A DNA stretch of 64,000 nt. Source: Oscillospiraceae bacterium (GTDB taxonomy: Bacteria > Bacillota > Clostridia > Oscillospirales > Acutalibacteraceae). The notes below the pieces were generated by a model. The model worked only from the letters and a program-made list of their open reading frames with translations, ran no database searches and had not been told where the DNA came from. Numbering within the stretch: the first letter of the stretch is position 1; every line of letters starts with the position of its first letter. Below are positions 1 to 6,590 of the stretch, piece by piece. The stretch is taken from positions 22,788 through 86,787 of the forward strand of contig JAFLUM010000009.1 in NCBI GenBank assembly GCA_022508805.1, written 5' to 3'. The translations under genes and the position numbers were made by a program.

Positions 1-266
1 GTATCATAAATTTAGACTAACACCTTTACGGCTACGCCGCACATTGCACCTTGGGCAATGACTTTTATATTAAACGGGTAAAGCATCGATAGCTATATCG
101 GTCAACGATTAAAAAATTGAAATTATTATGTTTGACACTCATATGAAAAAGTGCTGTACCGAATAACGAATCCTAAAAATTTTATTGTTTTTTTATCTGT
201 ATATTTATTTCTCTGCGGAGCAAAATAACAGGGAAACAAAAGCAAATCAAAAGGAGCGTTTAACAT

Positions 267-446
267 ATGAAAGCCACAGGAATTGTCAGAAGAATCGACG
301 ATCTTGGGAGAATCGTCATTCCTAAAGAAATTCGCAGAACTATGCGTATTCGCGAGGGCGACCCGTTACAGATAACACTGACAAAAGAGGATCTGTTCTG
401 CAAAGCGATGCTGAAACTGGGCGAGCGGATCGGGATCGGAAAATAG
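267..446 (+). CDS. spoVT: SpoVT/AbrB 5' fragment, split by the integrated element
   Basis: This 59-aa protein starts with the swapped-hairpin AbrB/SpoVT DNA-binding domain (MKATGIVRR, then DDLGRIVIPKEIRR and MRIREGDPL). It has a good ribosome site, AAGGAG at 251-256. Family members run to about 180 aa and end in a GAF-like sensor domain. Here the family sequence stops at GDPL (codons at 357-368), exactly where the 11-bp junction repeat lies, and an unrelated tail, QITLTKEDL to GIGK, follows. The missing C-terminal part (EIYTASDGEV onward) is found in frame at 24403-24841. I infer that this fragment is still transcribed from the spoVT promoter and makes a shortened DNA-binding domain. Whether it folds is uncertain, since the last strands of the AbrB domain are replaced. 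No clear promoter was recognised in 1-266. Confidence 0.85.
   Translation: MKATGIVRRIDDLGRIVIPKEIRRTMRIREGDPLQITLTKEDLFCKAMLKLGERIGIGK
357..367 (+). other. Left attachment-site core (attL) of the spoVT element
   Basis: GGCGACCCGTT at 357-367 is repeated at 24392-24402. It encodes Gly-Asp-Pro-Leu of SpoVT in both places and is read in the same frame. To the left the sequence is spoVT; to the right it diverges from the family. Confidence 0.85.
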
Positions 447-454
447 AAATACAT

Positions 455-497
455 AAAGACCTCGGTTGAAGGTGTATTTCGACTGGGGTCTTGATTA
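455..497 (+). terminator. Hairpin terminator after the left spoVT fragment
   Basis: A 15-bp stem with several G-U pairs joins 456-470 and 478-492 around a 7-nt loop and is followed by GATTATTTTTG. In the excised circle it would directly follow the recombinase reading frame, so it is probably the recombinase gene's own terminator. Confidence 0.6.
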
Positions 498-540
498 TTT
501 TTGTTCCTATGGATTGCAATTTGTATTGTAAAAATTTAAG

Positions 541-572
541 AGTCTTGCTTTTGACGGCAAGGCCCTTTTTCT
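541..572 (+). terminator. Small hairpin with T-run ahead of the element's first gene
   Basis: GTCTTGC (543-549) pairs with GCAAGGC (559-565, one G-U) and a CCTTTTTC tract follows. It could be a second terminator or an attenuator for the gene that starts at 595. Confidence 0.4.
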
Positions 573-594
573 ATACTCGGAAAGGAGAGAGATT

Positions 595-1332
595 ATGAAG
601 TGTTTAATGTGCTATCAGTGGGTAAAACTGCCCCGTAAAAGCTTGCCCGAAGGCAAGGGTGTAATGGCCGCATGGGCGAAACTTGCTTCACACGCAACAT
701 ACCGCAAAGGCAATGCTACCTACTGCGGGCATATTAACGCTGTAGTTCCCGGTATGTGGTCCGGCGGTATCGTTGGGTTAAAAAGCATTTTGGGTATCAA
801 AGACCGGACAAAAGTTTTAGAAGTAATGGATCGGCTCTCCAAACTGGGATTGATTTCTTATACTCTGGACGAGAAAACCAAGAAACTCAACTATTTTATA
901 TCTGACTGGGTCGTCAACTGCGACGGTAAGGCGTGTCTGCCAAACTCGGTTTATGCGACCAATGGATATGGATACCTTTGCCTGCCTCGAAATATTACAG
1001 AAAAACTGGTGGAACAGCATTATGTGTTTGAAGAGGCTGATGCGTGGCTGGATCTGTGGTGCCATACGGTGCACTGCGATTTCAGCAACGCATTTTCTTT
1101 TGCTGCACCTGCGATCCAGTATGGGAAGGAAGGCTCCATACTCACTTTGGAAACCTTGGGTAAGCGCTGGAGATGGGAGAAGACTAAGGTGTGGCGGTTT
1201 ATGAGAAAGCATCGGGATACGTTTGCCCTCCGCCGTCTTCCCGGTTCCTTCGGCTGTGTAATCTTTAATGCTCAGTATCCGGACGATCAGGATTATTCTG
1301 TGCCGAACTCTGAGGATGTTGTGCGCATTTAG
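595..1332 (+). CDS. Conserved clostridial element protein, winged-helix-like (probably truncated)
   Basis: This 245-aa protein begins MKCLMCYQWVKLPR and contains segments such as GHINAVVPGMWSGG, YGYLCLPRNITEKL and EEADAWLDLWCHTVHCD. From memory, these are characteristic of a protein found near recombinase genes in many clostridial integrative elements. Residues around 55-85 (LGIKDRTKVLEVMDRLSKLGLISY) look like a winged-helix DNA-binding segment, so a replication-initiation or regulatory role is plausible but unproven. The ribosome site is AAAGGAGAGAG just before the ATG. The frame is closed by a TAG at 1330-1332, and family-like sequence continues in the same frame down to 1614, so this is likely the N-terminal part of a longer protein. 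Confidence 0.7.
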   Translation: MKCLMCYQWVKLPRKSLPEGKGVMAAWAKLASHATYRKGNATYCGHINAVVPGMWSGGIVGLKSILGIKDRTKVLEVMDRLSKLGLISYTLDEKTKKLNYFISDWVVNCDGKACLPNSVYATNGYGYLCLPRNITEKLVEQHYVFEEADAWLDLWCHTVHCDFSNAFSFAAPAIQYGKEGSILTLETLGKRWRWEKTKVWRFMRKHRDTFALRRLPGSFGCVIFNAQYPDDQDYSVPNSEDVVRI

Positions 1333-1614
1333 AACGAAATGCGTAAAACTGATACGCATACGCATATTGTCAAGAAACCGGTTCGATTCGTCGCAAGAAT
1401 CAGCCGCTTTTTCCTAAACTCACTTGAAACTATGCGTGATTTTTATTTTCAAAAAAGTCGCGTTGCACTTTTTGCCCCTATAATACGCACGTATATTTCT
1501 CACTGTAAGAATTGTAAGAACTGTATATATGACTGCAGGAGTAAGTATAGAAATACAGGTCCAATCGAAGTGAATCTGACAGAGATTATGCGGGCGCAGT
1601 TTTCATTTGGATAG
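1333..1614 (+). pseudogene. C-terminal remainder of the 595-1332 gene after an in-frame TAG
   Basis: After the TAG at 1330-1332 the same frame stays open for 93 codons, from NEMRKTDTHTH to MRAQFSFG. It contains a cysteine cluster, HCKNCKNCIYDCRSKY, preceded by RVALFAPIIRTYISH. I recall such a segment at the C-terminus of homologues of the upstream gene. The simplest reading is one gene, 595-1614, cut by a single nonsense codon. An ATG at 1339 could restart translation, but no ribosome site precedes it. Readthrough or suppression cannot be excluded. Confidence 0.55.
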
Positions 1615-1803
1615 GAAAAGTGCGCCTATCTTTATAAAATCGCACCTAATAGTAACGATTTAGTGCGAAATCAAGACGAAAGCGTGCTTATTCGGCTTCC
1701 TTCCGCAGTCATTTTCAGTTCATTTATGAGTGGAATTTCTTTGTTCTTCAAACCGAACCTAATCGACACTATTTCCCGCCAAACAAGCGAAAATCAAACC
1801 TAA

Positions 1804-1862
1804 TTATTTGTGACAAATAAATGAGTATAATATTTGACAAATGTGCAATAATATGTTATAAT
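1804..1862 (+). promoter_or_regulatory. Sigma-A promoter with palindromic operator for the TetR-headed operon
   Basis: TTGACA (1834-1839) and TATAAT (1857-1862) are 17 bp apart. A perfect 17-bp palindrome, TTATTTGTGACAAATAA, covers 1804-1820, and a shorter related one, ATTTGACAAAT, covers 1832-1842 over the -35 box. These are natural sites for autorepression by the TetR protein that follows. The rest of the 353-bp gap at 1615-1967 shows no gene. Confidence 0.7.
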
Positions 1863-1967
1863 AAGTCGAGTTTTGACGAGAGTTGAGAAGTAGCAGGTTT
1901 ATTTTTTTTAACATCGAACCGAGCGAGCGCTTGATTTGATAAGCGTTATGTGTTAGGAGTGACAAAG

Positions 1968-2534
1968 ATGGAAACAGACAGAAGAAAAGAAATCGTCAAT
2001 GCTTGCCTTGACCTTTTCGTTGAAAAGGGGTTGTATAAAACCTCAACAAGAGATCTAAGCAAGGCCATGAAATTACAAAGCGGGGGTTTGTACTATTATT
2101 TTCAAACCAAGGACGAGGCAGTGATAGCATGTGTTGAAGCTGCAATTCGAAGACTTGAAGATGTGTTGATTTTGCCTGTTAAGAAAGAAATCATGAACCC
2201 GGCTAACATGATGTCAAGATTACTTTCAAGGGCAAATGAAATGGCTCCAGTTTATCAGTTTGTTGTTTCAGTATGTTCCGATAAGCAGTATAAAGAGTTA
2301 ACAAAGCCTATTCTTGATGCATTAGACGAAAGATACATTCAATACTTAGAAACATATGCAAATTTGTTGAATTGCAAAACACAAATATTAGCACCTTTTT
2401 TCTATATGTGTATTACAGCAATTACAAATTATATGATCTTTCAAAAAGAGTCGTTCGTCTCTCCGCAATTAAAAGCAGTTCAGCTCAAATTAGAACGAAT
2501 TATAACCGACAACCAAGAAACAAGCAATATATAA
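1968..2534 (+). CDS. TetR/AcrR-family transcriptional regulator
   Basis: This 188-aa regulator has an N-terminal helix-turn-helix typical of TetR: RRKEIVNACLDLFVEKG, then TSTRDLSKAMKLQSGGLYYYFQTKDE. The helical C-terminal half would bind a ligand. The ATG at 1968 is preferred over the GTG at 1950 because TAGGAG at 1953-1958 sits 9 bases before it. It is the first gene after a strong promoter with palindromic operator half-sites. Only about 60 bp separate it from the next gene and I see no terminator between them, so it probably leads and represses the whole operon that runs to 19339. Confidence 0.85.
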   Translation: METDRRKEIVNACLDLFVEKGLYKTSTRDLSKAMKLQSGGLYYYFQTKDEAVIACVEAAIRRLEDVLILPVKKEIMNPANMMSRLLSRANEMAPVYQFVVSVCSDKQYKELTKPILDALDERYIQYLETYANLLNCKTQILAPFFYMCITAITNYMIFQKESFVSPQLKAVQLKLERIITDNQETSNI

Positions 2535-2593
2535 TCAATTGAACAACTAATTACCAAATACTAAACACCAACTCGGTGAAAGGAGATAATAAA

Positions 2594-3841
2594 ATGGCAA
2601 TTGCAGAAGTAATTAAATTCGAAGGCCCCCAGGATGCACTGGTGTGGAAATTTCCTGTAGAAGATTTTAATGCCACATCACAGCTCATTGTTGACGAAAC
2701 TCATGAGGCCCTTTTGGTCGTTAACGGAAATGCGGCAGATTTGTTTACTGCAGGAAGAAGAACTCTTTCTGTGCCTAACATTCCCCTTGCAAGAAAGTTA
2801 ATTGAGATTCCTACTGGTGGAAATTCACCCTTTCCTTGTAAAGTTTTCTTTATCAACAAAGTTCATCAAATGGATATGCTGTGGGGAACTCAAGGCCCCA
2901 TCGCCTTAGAAGATCCTTTGTATGATATTTTCATGCACGTTATGGCTAATGGTAGCATGACTATTTCGGTAGAAAACTCTCGCAAGTTTATGCTGAAAGC
3001 AGTAGGTTTTCGAGATAGATTTGATTCAACTGAACTGATTTCCAAATTTAGAGGGATTATCTCTTCACACGTTAAAGATTACATATCCAAAATCATGATT
3101 AACGGAAAACTCAGTTACTTCATGATGAATGCTCATCTTTTCGAATTAAGTGGTGTTATCAAGGAAAAGCTTGATATTATTTTTGAAGAATACGGCATCA
3201 AGATTCAATACTTCAATCTCGAAACAATTGAGGTGCCGGAGGCTGACTATCAGAAAGTAAGCGAAGCTAAAGAGCGCAGAACAAGTCGCATGATCGAAGG
3301 CTACACATGGCAAGAAGAACGTCAAATGATGATCGCCGAAAAGTTTGCTGGGAACGAAGGTACAATGGGCGGTGTAGGCGGTGCAGTTGGCGGCTTTATG
3401 ATGGGCGGCGCTATGGGCGGTTCAATTGTGGAAATAGCAAGAAATGCCCTTGATCCCGAAAACATCCCATCCGCAAAGCCTCCAAAGGATGCTGCTGGAA
3501 CTGGCTCACATGTAGGTAATGGCCCCGATAGCATTGATGTTAACAGTTTCTTCAAGCCAAAAGAAGAAGGAACAGAAACAACGGGGGCGACTCCTTCTGG
3601 CAAGTGTTTAAAGTGCGGCGCAGACCTTCCCGAGAACGCAAAATTCTGTTTGAGTTGTGGTGAGAAGGTGCAAGTTGCGGATCAAAACACGGTCGTATGT
3701 CCCGGCTGTGGCAAAACAGTTCAAAAAGGTAAATTCTGTTTAGAGTGTGGATATAAGTTTGCAAGCAACACGTGTCCAAAATGTGGAGCAACTCTCCCCG
3801 AAGGCGCAAAATTCTGCCTTGAGTGTGGCGAAAAAATCTAA
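2594..3841 (+). CDS. SPFH-domain protein with C-terminal zinc ribbons (YdjI-like)
   Basis: The 415-aa protein has an SPFH/band-7-like region over about residues 20-240, starting MAIAEVIKFEGPQDALVWKF. A glycine-rich linker follows (GGVGGAVGGFMMGGAMGG), then three CxxC-type zinc-ribbon modules (CLKCGADLPENAKFCLSCGE and two similar). This is the architecture of Bacillus YdjI, a so-called virion core-like protein that partners PspA at the membrane. The ATG at 2594 follows AGGAGA at 2581-2586 and is preferred over 2576. The stop codon overlaps the ribosome site of the next gene. I infer a membrane-associated scaffold or recruiting role for the rest of the operon; the zinc ribbons may bind the other zinc-ribbon partners. 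Confidence 0.75.
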   Translation: MAIAEVIKFEGPQDALVWKFPVEDFNATSQLIVDETHEALLVVNGNAADLFTAGRRTLSVPNIPLARKLIEIPTGGNSPFPCKVFFINKVHQMDMLWGTQGPIALEDPLYDIFMHVMANGSMTISVENSRKFMLKAVGFRDRFDSTELISKFRGIISSHVKDYISKIMINGKLSYFMMNAHLFELSGVIKEKLDIIFEEYGIKIQYFNLETIEVPEADYQKVSEAKERRTSRMIEGYTWQEERQMMIAEKFAGNEGTMGGVGGAVGGFMMGGAMGGSIVEIARNALDPENIPSAKPPKDAAGTGSHVGNGPDSIDVNSFFKPKEEGTETTGATPSGKCLKCGADLPENAKFCLSCGEKVQVADQNTVVCPGCGKTVQKGKFCLECGYKFASNTCPKCGATLPEGAKFCLECGEKI

Positions 3842-3855
3842 GGAGTGTATCGAAG

Positions 3856-4551
3856 ATGAAGAACAATAAGACTAAAAACACAGTAGCCATTGGCTTGATT
3901 TATGTAATTCTTTTAGGGGTTTTTAACCTTCTTGTGTTTACTATTTTTAAGTCCCATAGTAACGTATTTTGGCTCAGTTACGGATTTATGACTCTTGCTT
4001 TTGTAGTTCAAATTGTAAGCATGTTTCTCTCCTTTAAGACGGCAGATGTAGAAACAGCCTTCTTTGGAATTCCATTGGCCTCATTTTCAGTTTTCTACTT
4101 GTGTGCCGAATTGGTAATTGGCGCACTGTTTATGATTTTCCAAATGGCAAGCATTACTTTGGCTCTTGTCATTCAGGTGCTGGTGCTTGCAGTGTTCTTA
4201 ATTATTGCGATTATTTCATTGCTTGCTCGTGATACCGTGCAACAAATTGGTGACACTGTAAAAGAGCATGTTTCGAATTTGAAATCTGTATTGGTTGATG
4301 TAGAGATGATTATGGACTCTTGTACAGATCCGGAACTTAAAGCTTCTCTTAGAAAACTATCTGAAACCGTAAAGTATTCAGACCCTATTTCAAATGAGGC
4401 GGTGGCAGATGTTGAGCAACGTATCATGAGAAAGATTTCGGAACTGAGAATCAATATAGATGACAATCAGATCGAGGATGCCAAACAGTCATGTGCCGAC
4501 CTTGAAAGACTTTATGTTGAAAGAAATAAAAAACTCGCCATATCTAAATAA
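3856..4551 (+). CDS. Four-helix membrane protein with cytosolic helical tail
   Basis: The 231-aa protein has four hydrophobic segments in its first about 130 residues, beginning AIGLIYVILLGVFNLLVFTI. A charged helical tail of about 100 residues follows, probably coiled coil (AVADVEQRIMRKISELRINI). The ATG at 3856 follows AGGAG at 3841-3845, which overlaps the previous stop. No named family was recognised. In Bacillus the YdjI-type SPFH protein is also encoded beside membrane proteins, so this is likely its membrane partner. Confidence 0.65.
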   Translation: MKNNKTKNTVAIGLIYVILLGVFNLLVFTIFKSHSNVFWLSYGFMTLAFVVQIVSMFLSFKTADVETAFFGIPLASFSVFYLCAELVIGALFMIFQMASITLALVIQVLVLAVFLIIAIISLLARDTVQQIGDTVKEHVSNLKSVLVDVEMIMDSCTDPELKASLRKLSETVKYSDPISNEAVADVEQRIMRKISELRINIDDNQIEDAKQSCADLERLYVERNKKLAISK

Positions 4552-4571
4552 GTGCAAAGGAGACCGTCACA

Positions 4572-6566
4572 ATGGCCGTTAGTTTTGTGGCACGAAAATG
4601 TACCCAATGTGCCGGAAAATTAAAATACATAAAAGAAAAGAAGCTTTGGCAATGTCTCTATTGTGGCGCAGAGATCGAGCGAGAAGAAACCTACGATGGA
4701 CTTTTCACCATTAAAAATGTGGTTCGTCAATCCTTGTTGGATACTGCCTATCGCAGACTCGATAGTGCGGAAAAGAACATCATTGAATGCGAGAAAATCG
4801 ATTCGCGCTATATTGGCACGTTGATTGCTAAAATTGCTTTTGAAATGATAAGCGTGATCACCCCTGGTGCGTGTGATCCTAATAATACAAAAAACATCTT
4901 CTCACAGCTCAAGAAGAACTACGAACAGTTGAGAGAGGTTAGTACAACAGTTTCAGATGAAGAAGAAGCCCTATATGATTTTTTCGAAGAGTCGGATATT
5001 TTTGCTACTCTGCTCTTGGTGTACGATTCGCTCAATGATGTTGCAAGAAGGGATTTTGTTGCAAATCTAATTGATGCGGAAGATATCTATTCTAAAGCAG
5101 CAAACACTAATTTGCTTACATATTCGATCAAGAACAGCAAATTCGAAATGGCTGACAAAGTGTTAAATAACACGAATAATTTGGATAACCTTTCCGCATT
5201 AGTTGAAGTTCTAAACAAGTATCCCGATAATGATAATAAAGCAAACAATATTGATAAATTGCTTGGTACGGGAGAGATAAAAGGCGAAAATAAAACTATT
5301 ATTGAAAACTATCTTTCCTCTTCGGATGATTCTGTAAAAACAAAATCTTGTGTGTTGGTGTCGGCGCTTACATCAGGAATGAAATTAGGCACAGAATTGA
5401 TTATTCATACAATCCTATCCAAAGCGGACGCAGAGCAAGTACAGGCCGTTCTGCCTTGTATGTGTAAATCGCGCCTAAACGATGAAGACACTTTACGCAT
5501 ATTATCTTTTGCTTATGAATGTGGCAACTATAATATAGCTACTATAGTGCTTAATTGTCTTAAAGAGAGCGAACAATATGTTTTGTTGCCAGCCAAGTAT
5601 ATTATTTCTATGCTGTCACAGACTACTTATTCCGCTGAAGAAAAAGTTGCCCTTTTAAAACTTTCTTTTGAGTTTAAGATTGAGAATAAGTCTTTTGAGT
5701 CTATCGTGTCAAATTACTTGTGTTTTAATTCTGACGATATACAAACACGAAAAGCAATACTTGATTGTTTGTTTGACAGAGCGACAACTTTCCCGACATC
5801 GTTAGTTGAGACCTATGTCTTAAAATGCTCATCAGACGGAGAAAGAAAACCGGATATTATCAAGCAAATGTTTGATAAAGGCTTAAACACAACATTCTTC
5901 AACGATTTGCTATCAAGATATATGAGCGCAACTACTGACTCACAAGAAGTTAAGATTGCGGTAATTGACACTTTAACAATGATTGGTCTTAAAATAGATC
6001 CGTCTGCATTTGCAGATTATATTTGTGAATCAAATGATGAGGTTCAAAATAAGATTAACTTCATTGGTAAAATGATTAGAAATGGCGCTCAAATTAGAAG
6101 TGATACAGCAAATCTCTATTTGGAAAAAACCAAGCCCGAAGATTTTAGTTCTGAACTTTTTGCCACCATTTTCACCCCAGTTAGTTCTTTCAGCGCAAAA
6201 GCAATAGAGAATTATATTTTGCGTTTCAGAGAACGTGAAGCAGTTAAGGCTCAGAATGCCAAAACTATATTAGATTTATCACCAAATGTAGTCACAAATA
6301 TCACTTGCCAAATTTCGCACTTGAATAACAGTATATCTTGTAACTTGCTTCAAGCATATTTGTTACAAACGGAAGATAGTCAGACGGTTGCTTTTGACAT
6401 TGTAAACAATCTCATCAACGGACAAAGAATCAAGATCAACGAAGAAATGAGAGTGTCAGGCACTCCAATGAAACTAAAAAAATATGTCGTTGCTAACAAG
6501 AGTAATTTGAGTGAAGCAACAAATGCGATTTGCGAGAAATACAAAGTATATTCAATGATTTTCTAA
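4572..6566 (+). CDS. Zinc-ribbon protein with long helical-repeat region
   Basis: The 664-aa protein opens with a TFIIB-like zinc ribbon (CTQCAGKLKYIKEKKLWQC, then LYCGAEIER) in residues 8-40. The rest is almost all helical, with loosely repeated units of about 35-45 residues that resemble HEAT or TPR solenoids. No catalytic motif was seen. The start follows AAAGGAG at 4556-4562. The zinc ribbon matches the theme of the SPFH protein upstream. I infer an adaptor or scaffold function; no precise family is known to me. Confidence 0.6.
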   Translation: MAVSFVARKCTQCAGKLKYIKEKKLWQCLYCGAEIEREETYDGLFTIKNVVRQSLLDTAYRRLDSAEKNIIECEKIDSRYIGTLIAKIAFEMISVITPGACDPNNTKNIFSQLKKNYEQLREVSTTVSDEEEALYDFFEESDIFATLLLVYDSLNDVARRDFVANLIDAEDIYSKAANTNLLTYSIKNSKFEMADKVLNNTNNLDNLSALVEVLNKYPDNDNKANNIDKLLGTGEIKGENKTIIENYLSSSDDSVKTKSCVLVSALTSGMKLGTELIIHTILSKADAEQVQAVLPCMCKSRLNDEDTLRILSFAYECGNYNIATIVLNCLKESEQYVLLPAKYIISMLSQTTYSAEEKVALLKLSFEFKIENKSFESIVSNYLCFNSDDIQTRKAILDCLFDRATTFPTSLVETYVLKCSSDGERKPDIIKQMFDKGLNTTFFNDLLSRYMSATTDSQEVKIAVIDTLTMIGLKIDPSAFADYICESNDEVQNKINFIGKMIRNGAQIRSDTANLYLEKTKPEDFSSELFATIFTPVSSFSAKAIENYILRFREREAVKAQNAKTILDLSPNVVTNITCQISHLNNSISCNLLQAYLLQTEDSQTVAFDIVNNLINGQRIKINEEMRVSGTPMKLKKYVVANKSNLSEATNAICEKYKVYSMIF

Positions 6567-6590
6567 TAATGAGAAATGGAGGAAGGGTTT

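Noticed and set aside
260..454. 64-aa minus-strand frame over the SpoVT fragment
   Set aside because: It is the complement of a clear AbrB/SpoVT domain on the plus strand.
817..1365. 182-aa open frame on the minus strand inside the 595-1332 gene
   Set aside because: No ribosome site and no recognisable domain; the plus strand encodes a conserved-looking element protein.
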